The notes: generated from the sequence alone by a model not told the origin. DNA of 25,000 nt from Actinidia chinensis (GCA_009663005.1 VIGQ01001798.1:1-25000), one strand, 5' to 3'. Counted from the first letter of the stretch, positions 10,468 through 20,893 are shown. Made by a program: numbers and translations.

Positions 10468-12271
10468 TCAAAAGATGCTCAACTCTTCACAAGGTGGATC
10501 AATCCTGGAAAATCAGTCTTCTGCTTCTCATGGTTTTAGTTTAAGCAACTTGCACCTCAATCACAAACAACGGTTGCCCATCCAAAACCATGCATTGGGC
10601 TTCTCCGGGCTCCGTGCTCTGCACAGACAGTCGGTTCTCTTAGTTTTCATTTCAGACCACTCCTGAAATAAGAGAAAAGATCCTACATCGTGGCTTCCAC
10701 TACCAATGGCACAATCGTTTGGCCTTTTTTCGTTGAATATCTCAGGAGAATTCAAGTTTAGGTAGAATTGGCATGCCAAGCCAAACTGGCAAGAAGCTCA
10801 CAGTATGGTTGCCAGGAGCATTCTCTTCTGGATTGACTTCTGGTTTTTCCCTTCAAGAATCAGCTTCAAAATCAACAAGGATTGGTGCAAATGGAAGAGT
10901 ATGACAAATCACCTCATGAATTTATCTTTCGACAGGCAATCCTTCCCCTTATCAACAAGACTGGTGACTGTATCAAAAAAAAAAGTAGCTCGTACTGGTC
11001 AATCTATCCAGTAAAACATCATTGTCTGTACATTTGGGACATTCCACGTGATAAATTTTGTTTCATCTGAAGACATATCTGAGCCTACTGATCCAATTTT
11101 TCTGGTAAAAGGGTCTCTGTTCCACTAGTTTCAGCAGTGCAGGCCTTTGCATTCTCTCAGCCTTCTGTTTCCTCTGGAATCTCTCATGAGGCTACTGCCT
11201 TCTCAAATGGTGCGAATTTCATGACTAATGTTCCTGGCTAGCACACTTGTTTTGGTTTGGTGCCCACCTCACAATTTTTCTCCAAGTATTTTTCGGCCCC
11301 CTCAATCACATAGTAATACGTTACTAACTTCATCCCCTTCACTGGATCAAGATGATCAAATGCGCGGAAATATGTACTGGCCCATCTGATATTGGTGTGA
11401 ATTTTTAGGGACTCACAAGTTTTTGTTTCGGGGAAAGGGCAACCTGCAAGGAAAAGCCTCATCAGATGGTATCTGTCTTGTAATACTATTTGGCTGGAAA
11501 TATACTGCATCCCACGGGAAGAGTCCCTTGTCCAAGAATCTGTCTGATGTCTTCCTCCTTCAAATTCTTCTTCGACTCAGAGAGATATTGAAGCCTTTGG
11601 TCGTTCCTTGACAATAATCTTTTTACATCCAAATTACTCCTTACTGGCATCAAATTCGGGCCATGAAGAGTCGGAGATTGTCCAAGCGCTATGAGCTTAA
11701 GAGATTGGAAGGAGCAGATAGTGGTCTAGGAAGGTCAAATAACTCCTCAATTCGGTCCAGAGGATAATTGGGATAGAATTCATCTTCTCAACTAGGAATG
11801 TTCCTTTTTGAGGATGTTACTTGCCTATGGTCAGAAGGACTCTGAGAATTATTCTCAATGATAATACTACTGCTCTCTGTTATGAGTTGAACATTCTCAG
11901 ATTAGTCCCCAGTGCGCCTTCCTGGTTTAACAGTTTGAACCTTAAAAATGGGGAGATATTGCCAACGTATGATGCACGGAAAAATGGAACTGGTAAATTG
12001 CGGAGCAGCCATTCACATTTCGGATGTCTTCTTGATATAGTTTGCTTGCGCATAAGTAGTCGGAGCTGGTAATACGGCTTTTAATTCGCATCGGTGGGTA
12101 AAGATCTGGCAAAGGTCACACCCCCTTCTGCAGCAATTGAGCATTTTCTCTACGCCCGACCACGGGTCAGAGTTTGGTGTGTAAGACCAAAGATCGGAAA
12201 GTGCTACATCAGAGCTTGTTCCTTAGAAATAAAGAAGTGAAAATGGGCTCCCCAAGTCTTCTGACTATAAG
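10468..12271 (+). pseudogene. Second large exon of the Q/S-rich gene, frameshifted
   Basis: After TTGCAG the sequence reads, across frames, an NML-x-LLHKVDQS-like stretch, ENQSSASHGFSLSNL, QRLPIQNHALG, LASTTNGT, FDRQSFP, a FAFSQPSVSSGISHEATAFS stretch (about 11149-11210), SSTQRDIEAFGRSL near 11570, EHSQISPQ near 11890, APSWFNSL then LKNGEILPTYDARK near 11911-11976, and TPPSAAIEHF near 12120. These occur in the family's order. The exon ends at ATAAG/GTTGTT. Frame changes number at least ten. The reading direction and order leave little doubt about homology, but no continuous product is possible from this sequence as given. Confidence 0.75.
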
Positions 12272-12587
12272 GTTGTTTTCTTAATCAGCAAATTACTAGA
12301 TTTCATTTACTGTGCCCCTTCCCCTCACAATTTTCATGGTTGTTCCAAATTGTCTCTTAGATATAATGTACCGAGCCAGTGTTTGTACGGACTGCACGTT
12401 TGTTCTATCTTTAGTATTCTTTTTTCCATTAGTAATTGTGATTGTTTTTGTTTTTCGTTGGTAGTTCTCGCAGTGCGGCCAAGGTTGATGGGCCAACAGC
12501 TACGCCGGCTAATTTGACAAGTGCGGTGGGTCTCACCACTTGGTTGTCCTTCATGTATTTTTTGTTTAAGTTTCTTGGAGAGTTTAG
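12272..12587 (+). other. Intron 5' part before the minus-strand element
   Basis: T-rich non-coding sequence from the GTTGTT donor to the left end of the retroelement. Nothing else is recognised. Confidence 0.4.
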
Positions 12588-13431
12588 TGAAAATCGAAGG
12601 AAAAGGAATGTTATATTTAAGATATATCTTTGGTGTATAAGAAGGAGCCTATATACCCGAATAAAAAAACTTGATAGGATAAAATAAAACCAAGTCCAAA
12701 TTATGATGCCCGATTTGTGCCCTAAATTGTGGCCATCATCAGAGTTTGTTAGAGGCGCGCGGCGCAAGTGAACGCGCCACACGGCGCCTCGACATGGGTG
12801 AGGCATAACCACTTCGATGAGTGTGCGCCTTGCAGCGTCGCACACCTCATGCGCCTTGCGTCGGCCTCATGTATTCTCATATCTGCTCTTCGTCGAAACT
12901 CATATCTGCTTTTCGCGAAACTCAGATTTGATCGTGTGGCTAATTTATCGTCGTCGCCGTTGCACGAAGTTAAGCGGCCACTCCCCTTTTCTTCTCGTCT
13001 CTCTCTTCTTTCTCTCTTTATTCTCCTACAGAAGAATTATTGCATATACTTTTCTATTTACTAGTTTTTTTACCTTTTTTTTATTTTTTGTATATTTTTA
13101 TATTTTTTTATTTTTTTCTAATATTATTTTTTTACTTTTCATTTGCATATTACTTTTCTATTTGTTTATTATTTGTATGTTACTTTTTTATTTTTTTCTC
13201 TTTATTCTCTGTGATTTGTTAGTTTAGTCAAATTCCTCCGGCTTATCCCATCTATCAAACGTATATTTATTTCTTTTTTATGTCGATAATGTACGCCCGC
13301 TCGATAAGTCGCGCGCCTTACCTCGCCGCCTGAGGCTCAGAGGTTTTTAAGGCCTCAATGCGCTTCTCGCCTTTAATGACGCTGGCCCATAATATATTTC
13401 TAACATCCTAATTGGATCCTTATTCCAACAC
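12588..13431 (-). repeat. 3' LTR of the minus-strand element, interrupted
   Basis: It is made of 12588-12736 and 13382-13431, together about 190 bp once the repeated target is discounted, matching the right LTR. The interruption is the GC-rich insertion at 12737-13381. Confidence 0.65.
12737..13381. mobile_element. Nested insertion with GC-rich ends and T-rich core
   Basis: The other LTR shows the empty site (GTGGCCATAATATATT). Here the site is split, with TGGCCAT before (12730-12736) and TGGCCCAT after (13383-13390), a probable 7-8 bp target duplication. The ends are rich in GGCGC/GCGCC words and partly complementary; the core (13060-13200) is almost pure T/A. The open frames through the core (12817-13227) encode only F/L/Y-rich strings and are not genes. 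The 8-bp duplication suggests a hAT-type non-autonomous element; this is inference. Confidence 0.6.
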
Positions 13432-13587
13432 TCCTCCCTCAAGCTGGAGGAGATATCAATCAACTCACTTGGACATAGATGAATGAAGCGGAGGCACCCA
13501 AATCACAAAGAAGCCATGGGTACGATATAGATTCGAGACACAAAAACACAATTGTGGTAATGATGTGGCAGAAAGATGCATGCGCTA

Positions 13588-13735
13588 GATGAGATCCCTA
13601 CTCAGAAAGCCTTCTTAACCTGCTATTCCAAAATGAAATCCCTATGCTGAGAGCCTTCTCAAACATGAGATCCCTACTCAGACACCTTTTCCACAATGCT
13701 ATAGATAAATTAAGATCCCTATTCCGGAGGCATTC
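13588..13735. repeat. Degenerate tandem repeat, GATCCCTA units
   Basis: Four imperfect units carry (A)GATCCCTAyTC or a variant near 13591, 13637, 13669 and 13711, some followed by AGAGCCTTCT-like sequence. They lie in the internal, non-coding part of the minus-strand element. Confidence 0.5.
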
Positions 13736-14665
13736 CTATAAATTCTAGTGCCAGCAGAACAAAATTTCAACAAAATTGATAACTCTAAAAACTCTACCCA
13801 AACTAATATGCTTCACCAAATAGCTATGGGGTCAAATACACCAAATTCAGACCTTGTGTATAGATCCAATGTAGATAAATCTTAAAGAGGGCTAAACTAA
13901 AAAATTAGGAAGTCCAAGGGAACTAACTTCATTTTTGAACTTTGGGCAACTAAACAATAATTTTAAAACTTTAGGGATCAAAATATAATTTTTCGCAAGT
14001 TAGGGAGGGTTGAAACTGTAAGGTTTTTTTAAACTCCAGGGGATTGAAAGTGATTTACCAAATATGAGGGAATATCTCGAATATTCTTGTTGACTTCTCA
14101 CTTATGGGATCATGAATGTCATCCATGACGTAATGTTGATACGTCATGCTGATGCAGAAATGAGCACGCGTGGGCGCGTGATCCCCTGTTTTTCCGACCT
14201 CATATGCGTGTGCAACGCTTGTCGAGAGTAGATCTAATGCCCCAAATTAAGTGGTGCGCGTGATGACCGCGTTCGCAGGGGAATCGGGGTTGGCTTCCAG
14301 AGCTTCGTTGCGTGGAACTAACACGGTGGTGTGGTTCTGGTTAAGAGTCTCGGCAACAATGTCCTAGAGGCAGAAGCACCCAGCGGTGGCGCATTTAGGC
14401 GTGTAGGATCATACACAAAACTTTAGAGGCTTGGAGGGCAACGTGGCAAGTTTGTTGGGCCACCAGTGGCGGTGATGTTAACAGATCGTGAAATTCGAAG
14501 CTTTGATGATATTTTGTTGTACGAAAACAGACAACTACATCTAGAACCACGGCGACTGGTGGTGAAGACAAAAAAAGACAAGTGAAGAAAATAAAAAATA
14601 ACCGAACAATATTCCGGCGGCGGCGGCGTAAGCTGACCAAGAGCACCTCGCTCTAAGATCAAGTT

Positions 14666-14861
14666 TGGAAAATAGAAAGGAAAAAAAAAATGTTATATTG
14701 AGATATTATTTTTGTGTACAAAGAAGCCTAGATCTGCAATAGAGAAAACTTTGAATGAAGGAAATAAAAAATAAAACCAATTCAAATCAAATCCCCTGAT
14801 TTGGCCCTAAATTGTGGCCATAATATATTCTTTAACATCCTAATTGTCCTTGTTTTCAACA
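14666..14861 (-). repeat. 5' LTR of the minus-strand element
   Basis: An intact direct repeat of about 196 bp ending CAACA on the plus strand (TGTTG on the minus strand). It pairs with the split copy at 12588-13431. Confidence 0.65.
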
Positions 14862-14882
14862 TTTTTTTTTGTACTTCTTAAG

Positions 14883-15143
14883 TTTCATCTCAAATGGCAA
14901 TGGAAGATGATTGGAATGATTGAAGATAGACAACCCGTGCTTAGACCTAAGAGACAGCTCATCTTGGCAACACAGTCAATGCAGGCAACTGTTTCGTCCT
15001 CCCCGCCTGTTGTTCTCTCGGCCACTCCAATTCATGTTGTGAAACTGCTGGCTTACCTGGTTGTTAGACTAGCATTAGGGGAGGCATGCAGCTCAATCCC
15101 TTTCTCAACTCAGGACTCTTGTTGCCTCCTGAAAGCTCAACCT
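14883..15143 (+). pseudogene. Exon of the Q/S-rich gene, mostly open
   Basis: An AG acceptor at 14881-14882 is followed by an MAMEDDW stretch (family form near ISMAEEDW), then IEDRQPVLRPKRQLILATQ and VVRLALGEACSSI. This matches the conserved C-terminal region where the family reads IEDG-x-x-MLRxKRRLILTTQLMQ and ARLALGDACSTI. About a dozen residues between the first two motifs are absent. From about 14900 to 15110 the frame is open with no shift, the cleanest homology in the 3' half. The 3' edge (before GTAGAA) is uncertain, with a possible shift at SGLLLPPE. The following intron holds a copia element. Confidence 0.75.
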
Positions 15144-15216
15144 GTAGAATTTGCTCTTGACTTACCTGGAATTTTGTTCAAGATCATTTGATACTGGAGT
15201 TTCATGTGGGGGGGAT

Positions 15217-15780
15217 TGTTGGGATCCAAGCCCATTGAGCCCAAATTGAATGAAGTCCAGCCCAGATGGAAGCCCAAGCCCAAGAAGAAGTACAGTCACT
15301 ATTGGGTGGGCCCCAAGGCCCAATAGTCAAACCCAAGCACAATAGGCCCAACCCAATATGAATAGTAACCTAATTTATTCTATAAATAGGAACCTTGGGG
15401 AAAAGGAAAAGAGTGCGGAGAAGAAAGTCAGGGCTTGGGGGGATCTGCTATGGCACACAGTCAGATTGCTGTGTGGCAGAAGGGCTGAAAAAGCTGTGAT
15501 AGCAGATATAGAGAGATCTGCTGAGGGGAGGGCTCTGAGGCTGTGAGAAAAAAGAGGCAAAACAGAGAAATATTGGAGAGATGAGATGATAGGTAGTGGA
15601 GTGTGATCTCCTCCCTTTTTGTATTCATTGTAATGCGTTTGATTAAGGGATAATTGAATTCCTCTCCGTGGACGTAGGCTGATTGACCAAAACACGTTAA
15701 ATCTATTGTCTGTGTGTGTGTAATTTGTGGTAGATCTGGATAGATGATTTGATGGGTGACTCGTTGTTTGCGGCACAATA
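15217..15780 (+). repeat. 5' LTR of the copia element
   Basis: 564 bp, from TGTTGGGATCC to CACAATA. It contains a TATA-like TTCTATAAATAGG at about 15377-15390, which probably marks the element's promoter. It aligns along its whole length with the 3' LTR once the nested solo LTR is removed. Confidence 0.82.
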
Positions 15781-15782
15781 AA

Positions 15783-15797
15783 TGGTAAATCAGAGCC
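15783..15797 (+). other. Primer binding site, initiator-Met tRNA type
   Basis: TGGTAAATCAGAGCC lies two bases after the 5' LTR. It is the common copia primer site TGGTATCAGAGCC with two extra bases. This fixes the element's strand as plus. Confidence 0.78.
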
Positions 15798-16139
15798 AAG
15801 TTCGGAGTCACCCGAGTGATTTTCTACAGATCAGACGGAGCAAATTTCGCATCTGGTCCATATCTGAAGTTGCTCCAACATGGCGTTTGAGCACGCCACA
15901 AGATTCCTCTCTTAGAGACAAAAACTCCAGTCATCAAACCGCGTCGAAATCGACGCCGACCGCGCCCACCACGCGACCTGAAGTCGACGCGTCAGATCTA
16001 CTCCTCGGCTGAACTCACACGCGCTTGCACGCGCGCAACAGTAGCCACACCATTGCCGGCATCGGACATCAGCATGACATCAAGCGCCATTTTGACCGCC
16101 AAATATGTTATGAAGGACCGTTGACCGTGATCTGTAAAT

Positions 16140-16400
16140 TATACTTTTAGTCCCTGAAGTTTCTGAAATTCTAGTTTTGGTCCCCTATAATTTCTAGTAA
16201 TTACAGTTTGGTCCCTAGAGTTTTCTATTTTTTTTACCGATTGGTCTCTAGAGTTACTGTTAATTGCAGATGGTCCTAGAGTTACTATTAATTACAGATT
16301 GGTCCCCCCGAGGTATTGTAATTTACATGTTAGTCCCTGAAATTTTTGATTTTATCAATTTTGTGGATCCCAAAAGTGTCTAATTTTGACAGTTTAGCCC
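16140..16400. repeat. Short dispersed units TTGGTCCCTAGAGTT
   Basis: Five to six imperfect units of the form (A)TTxxAGTxTxGTCCCTxxAGTT recur at intervals of 30-45 bases between the primer site and the gag remains. They are non-coding and resemble low-copy plant fold-back or tandem filler sequence. Confidence 0.45.
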
Positions 16401-16594
16401 TTTCTAAATTTTCTCGGCATTCCAGATTCATCCGCAGGATTGCTTTCGGATATTTTGCTTCTATAAGGGAGGAAGTAAGATGGAAGAGTAGTAGTTTGAG
16501 AGCTCTGCGCAAGCTTTCATTACAGATTACGCCCTGTGAAAACCAAGAATAAAGAAAGGGAAGAAATTAAACCAGAAGACGATGGGCAGATTCA

Positions 16595-16712
16595 GACAAT
16601 GCATTGGACACGGAGGTGGTCTATCATGTAGCACGATGAGACGAGGGTTTTGCAGAATTAAGACAGTGCATGAACATAGAGGGTGTTCCACCATGTAGCA
16701 CGATGAGATGAG
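16595..16712 (+). repeat. Two-unit direct repeat in gag region
   Basis: Units of about 52 bp at 16595-16646 and 16662-16712 share AGACArTGCAT, GGTGk and CATGTAGCACGATGAGAyGAG. They lie within the gag remains of the copia element. Confidence 0.6.
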
Positions 16713-16799
16713 TGCTCATGGGTTGTGGACTAAGTGGAGGGATGTGCGGGAGATACATCTCAAAACAAAGCCTTAATGAGGAGGCTTGTGTGAAGCTTC

Positions 16800-17420
16800 A
16801 GAGAAGGGCACAGTAGGGGAAACTACGAGCGAGTTCCAGAGGGAAAGGTCAAAGAAGAGGCAGAGAAGAGGTCTCAAGAAGGAGGTAACAGAGGTCAGGA
16901 AAGAGGCCAGAGAAGAGGTCAGGGGGGATGACGGCGGGGAGACAAAATCCAGAGGTTGCACTTAAGTGCTTTTATTGCCGACAGAAGGGACAAGAAGTGT
17001 CCAAGGAACAAAAGTACCAGATTAGTCTGTCAGAAGACAGTAGTAACAACAAACAATGATGGCTGTGAATGAGAGTGATGTTCTCCTGGCAGCATCGCAG
17101 ATGAAGAATTAGGATGGATTTCTGGATTCAGGAAAATGACTTACCACTTGTGCAGAGACAGAGAGGTGTTCTCTACACATGGTAGCATGCGAGAGACTTG
17201 TAGGATGGCAGACAACACGACGAAAAGAGTTGTGGCAAAAGAATAGGTCCGGTTCCGCAGCAAGAACGGGAGATCCGATGAAGGTAGACGGGTTAAGGCA
17301 TGTTTCATACATGCAAGATTCGAAGCGATTATAAAGCTTGAAGCTAGTGGAGGAACACTCCGGCAGAGTTTCAAGGAAAATAGGGGGAAAATGCTTTGTT
17401 TTGTATTTGTATTGTAGAGG
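16800..17420 (+). pseudogene. copia gag zinc-knuckle and protease remains
   Basis: From about 16850 a basic stretch reads, across frames, QRRGRE and RGNRGQERGQRRGQGG. Then KCFYCRQKG (16964-16990) with a later C looks like the gag zinc knuckle, shortened by small deletions. From about 17114, W-I, DSG and TYHLCRDREVFST match the aspartic protease start of copia polyproteins, followed by CRMADNTT and further frames ending near a KENR motif. In intact copia elements gag-pre-integrase, integrase, RT and RNase H should follow; 17420-18088 shows none of them clearly. Many frameshifts are present, so no product is expected. Confidence 0.7.
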
Positions 17421-18088
17421 AAGGAAGACTGGAGGGCTATACCAAACTAGAGGGAAGTATCCAGGCAGAAGGAGCTGGCTGTCGAATGGGTCTAGTGGTA
17501 TTAGCAAGAAGATAATGGACGAGGCAAGCAACAGTTGCACAGAGGGCACGCAAAGCAAGCGCAGGAAATACCAAAAGGAGTTGACTTGAAGGATCCGGAG
17601 TGGTTAAAGGATGCGCCAAGGAGATGTTTTGGGATACGTGCGGAAAGTCTGCCAGGACCCGAGAAGATGAACCAGTGCAGGATGTTCCATGAAGAAAGCT
17701 CGAGGAGAGAGACAGAGTCGATGTACACGACATGCACGCCTCGCCGAAATGAGTCTCTTTTGCTATAGATAATGATGGTGATCTCTCCAGTGTGCACACA
17801 AGGGAGGAGAGATTGGAGTTATGACGGAACTTGCAAAGGGGACTTTTACTTTTGTAGCGCACCCGGTGAGGGGGAGCAGGGCCACCCTAAGTAGAAGGTG
17901 TAGGCCAACCTAAGTGAGAAGTTGTAGCACTTCGGTTTGGAAGTGCACTCACTTCAATTGGACGTGGAAGGGAGAGTTGCCAGTTGACGAGGGTAAGTAT
18001 CTCGGAGTGATTTTACGATCTTACAGGGGAGTTGGACCAGAAGTTGTCGGGATGGATAACTGAAGACTCCAGATTACCCTTCAAGGGC

Positions 18089-18104
18089 TTTGGGAGGGGG
18101 AGAT
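18089..18104 (+). other. Polypurine tract
   Basis: TTTGGGAGGGGGAGAT directly precedes the 3' LTR start TGTTGG. This is the expected plus-strand priming site and supports the LTR boundary. Confidence 0.72.
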
Positions 18105-19655
18105 TGTTGGATCCAGGGCCCATTGAAGCCCAAAGTGAAGGAAGCCCAGCCCAAGAGGAAGGGCCAAGCCTAAGAGAAGTACAGTCACTATTGGGCCACG
18201 CCCAATAGGTCACAAAACCCAAAAGCACAAAAGGGCCCAAGCATATATGAATATGGTAAACCTAATTTATTCTATAAATAGGAACCTTGGGAGAAAGGAA
18301 AGGAGAAAGGAAAAAGAGTGCGGAGAAGAATGTAAGGGGGCATGGGGGGGGGGATTACTATGGGCACATAACAGATGCTGTGTGTAGAGGGGCTGGGAAA
18401 CGGCTGTGTGAGAGCAGATAGAGAGAGAGATCTGCTGAGGGGGAGGGCTGTGAGGCTGTGAGAAAATGTCATAACCCGACTTTTAGTTTTGGGTTGTAAT
18501 TGAAATATTAATAAATTGTGGGGATAAAAATTAAAGAGGACATTTAAATTGAGATGATATAATGTAATAGAAGTTGGAGGGGCTGAAGTTGTAATTTGTC
18601 CCGCCGAAAGCATTCGGGCCGAAAGAAGGCGCCGAAAGAAGGAAAAGGAAAAGGAAAAAAAAAAAAAGAAAAAGAAAAAGAATAAATAATAAAATAATAT
18701 ATTAATATATATAGATATTAGTCATGTGAAATTTTAGTATGATGATCAGGGGAGCCCAGATCTTCAGATCTAATGGTGTGTTAATGCCAATTTGAGGGTA
18801 AAGCAGGAGTATACAATATGCTTTCTAAACCCGGAGTATTTTTCTAAAATATCTGATTTTGTATTCCTCTTGAGCATGTGTGCTATATGTTTGAAATCAT
18901 GGTATTTTGGGGTATTTTGTTAGCATCGTGAATGTATGATGTTATTGTTTGATGGCTAAATGCTAGGAATGGAATGATACTGTACGAGTGGATCGCCAAA
19001 GCTCCAATAAGAACCAGAAAGCGAGGCTAGGAGACGTGGATGAGGCCGGTCACTTAGTAATGTATCAGGAAAGACCTGGTGGGTATGAGATCTTTGATTG
19101 AAATATTGATTCGTTGTGCTACTCTGACATTTGTTGTTGAGCCATTTTGATTGTTGAGCATTATTCCTGTCGTTATTGTATACTTCCTATTTAAATAAGT
19201 TTCAGGAGGACGTGAGTGTTCGCGATTAGTACAAGATGGTCGAAGGAGAAGACTTGAAGATTTTTGATCGTTTATATTAATTATATTTGGAAACCATTGT
19301 AAAAAATAAACATTTGGAGACTATTTAATATTTGAGGAAGGACAGGAAAATAGTGCTATAAATTGTATTTGAGGAAAAATACGGCAAATTTAGGTAATTA
19401 ATTAACGGCCCGGGAGGTCGGGTCGTCACAGAAAAGAAGGCAAGACATAGAAATATTAAGAGATGAGAGATAGGTGAGTGGAGGTGTAATCTCCTCCCTT
19501 TGGTTTCATTGTACTCCCGTTGATTAATGGATTATTGATTCATCTCCGTGGACGTAGGCAGATTTTGGCCGAACCACGTAAATCTATTGTCTATGTGTGT
19601 ATGTGTGGTAGATCTGGATAGATAATGTGATGGGTGACTCGTTTTGAACACAACA
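18105..19655 (+). repeat. 3' LTR of the copia element, split by a solo LTR
   Basis: It runs from TGTTGGATCC to CACAACA and consists of 18105-18466 and 19431-19655. Without the insertion and the repeated target it is about 582 bp, close to the 564 bp of the 5' LTR. The 5' LTR shows the empty insertion site near 15545-15556. Confidence 0.82.
18467..19430. mobile_element. Nested solo LTR, probably Ty3/gypsy-type
   Basis: 964 bp bounded by TGTCATAACCCGAC and GTCGGGTCGTCACA, inverted-type ends beginning TGT and ending ACA as in many plant Ty3/gypsy LTRs. It is flanked on both sides by GAAAA (18462-18466 and 19431-19435), a perfect 5-bp target duplication, and the homologous 5' LTR is uninterrupted at this point. 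It contains an A/G-rich run near 18640-18680 and no coding sequence. A single LTR with intact duplications indicates loss of the element body by recombination between its LTRs. The Ty3/gypsy assignment rests on end sequence only. Confidence 0.82.
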
Positions 19656-19703
19656 GGTATCTCCTGCTCATAAATTATGTGTCCTTGTGAAAAATGTCTT
19701 TAG

Positions 19704-19834
19704 TGTGGCTGATGAGCATAAAACATCCAAGAGAGACCTGTTGATCTATCTTTATAGAGTTTTTTGGGATACTTCATTCTGAGGCAGGGCGCTAGAAACT
19801 GATTTCACGAGGCAAACCTCATATCTTATATTTG
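19704..19834 (+). pseudogene. Exon of the Q/S-rich gene after the copia element
   Basis: A TTTAG acceptor ends at 19703. The translation reads ADEHKTSKRD, then FWDTSF, a stop, and GRALETDFTRQTSYLIF, up to a GT at 19835. This aligns with the family's C-terminal stretch (KTSER, VVEDFIGRARKLE, LLRLDKRASILDL). The match is weaker than for neighbouring exons, but order and spacing agree. The copia element separates it from the exon at 14883-15143. Confidence 0.6.
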
Positions 19835-20893
19835 GTCTTTTGGCATTTGTTTGTGTGTTTGGTCCGCTAACGTCTCGGATTTGTTGTTGTTCTAACTAGT
19901 TTGCGTGACTATTTACTTGTCCTTGCCATTTTTAAAACTTTTTATGTTCCATTTCCTACTACAATACAGCACTTGATGAAGAAAGTGTTGTAGTATTTCT
20001 CTGGCCATGTTAAATCGTTGGGATTAGGCTTTGCCAGTGTATTGTCTTTCTTCTCCTTCATCACCCCTACCCACACTCGTACCCCCCCACGCGGGTTACT
20101 GATGCAGGCGTAATTTTAAGAATTTGCTGATATTTTTTAATTATTATTTTAGAAACAAATTAGTAATTTTTTAGTATAGGTTTCCTAATATTTAATTTCC
20201 TGATTGGTTTGGTTTTTTTTCCCTTTCCTTTCGTTTATTGATTTTCAAGAATTAAGATTTAGTTTAATACTTCAGTTTCCTTTTTTTCATGTTGTTTTCT
20301 AAGTAGATTTGGGTTCTAGCATTATAAATGATGATTAAACGCGGCTTGGCTGATCAATGATTGGATTACTAAAAATTGAGCGATTAGCGAGTGTTTCTCT
20401 TTTTGTCCCAACTCTTTAGTATTCTTTGGAATTGACAAGTTTTTTGATGCTTTATTCTCAGTATTTTTGTGCATGAATCATCGGTTTTAGAGAGGTTTTT
20501 GTTTCTGGCATTCGTACAATCAACGGTTTCAGATCGTTTTCTTTTCTATCTTTTACGCACTTCCGCTGCATCGTTACTTGGATGTTTGATGTTGGATTGA
20601 GGTTAAGAAATCCAAGATAAGGAAAGTGTAAGTAATTATCCAAGTTTTCTCCCCTCCTAATGTGCAATATAGAAAACAGATAAAGATTTTCTTTTAGATC
20701 TCTTGCATATTTTGGAAAATTTTGGTCTTATTATTCCCAAGGAATGTTATAGAGACAGATAGAGTTTGTGTGGATCATGTATATTTTAGTTTATTTGTTA
20801 ATACCTGAAAATTTTATGTGGTTTCTCTGGGGTCGTCCTCCATTTTCTTGTCATAATGCTTTTTGTTGGGGCAATGGGACAAGAGAACCTCAG
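19835..20893 (+). other. Intron-like region
   Basis: T-rich sequence between the last two exons. A C-rich pocket (about 20060-20095) stands out from the AT-rich surroundings. No mobile-element edges or open frames worth reporting. Confidence 0.45.

Larger units (their letters stand above)
12588..14861 (-). mobile_element. Short non-autonomous copia-like LTR element
   Basis: Two direct repeats of about 190-200 bp bound the element: 12588-13431 (interrupted by an insertion) and 14666-14861. They share GTTATATT, the CCCTAAATTGTGGCCAT stretch and the AACATCCTAATTG stretch. Read on the minus strand the LTR starts TGTTG. Next to the left repeat is CTCCTCCCTCAAGCTGGA (13432-13449), whose complement is a typical copia polypurine tract. 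Beside the right repeat, 14647-14661 loosely resembles the complement of an initiator-Met primer binding site. The internal part (about 1.2 kb) has no gag or pol that I can see. It sits in an intron of the Q/S-rich gene, antisense to it. Flanking target duplication is unclear (TTTAG versus TTTTT). Confidence 0.7.
15217..19655 (+). mobile_element. Degenerate Ty1-copia-type LTR retrotransposon
   Basis: The LTRs at 15217-15780 and 18105-19655 begin TGTTGG and end CACAAyA. A primer binding site follows the 5' LTR (15783-15797) and a polypurine tract precedes the 3' LTR (18089-18104). The internal part holds remains of gag (basic RG-rich stretch, zinc-knuckle-like motif) and a DSG-type protease region with TYHLCRDREVFST. 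I see no integrase, reverse transcriptase or RNase H, so the element is internally deleted and could not move by itself. Flanks GGGAT (15212-15216) and GGTAT (19656-19660) match at four of five bases and are the likely target duplication. It lies in an intron of the Q/S-rich gene, in the sense orientation. Confidence 0.82.

Noticed and set aside
12768..13064. Possible gene with GC-rich start
   Set aside because: It begins in the GC-rich end of the nested insertion, and the paired LTR shows this is inserted DNA without homologous protein.
12817..13227. 136-residue open frame with F/L/Y-rich translation resembling membrane segments
   Set aside because: It runs through the T/A-only core of a non-coding insertion; the hydrophobicity is a consequence of base composition.
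13588..13735. CRISPR-like spaced repeats
   Set aside because: Units are too imperfect and unevenly spaced, and the setting is a plant retroelement.
15375..15811. Minus-strand open frames of 116 and 133 residues in the 5' LTR
   Set aside because: They fall in LTR sequence with a readable promoter, and the homologous 3' LTR does not keep them open.
17437..17862. Minus-strand open frames opposite the copia interior (141 and 149 residues in the area)
   Set aside because: They are antisense to the gag/protease remains, and the strand is fixed by the primer binding site and polypurine tract.
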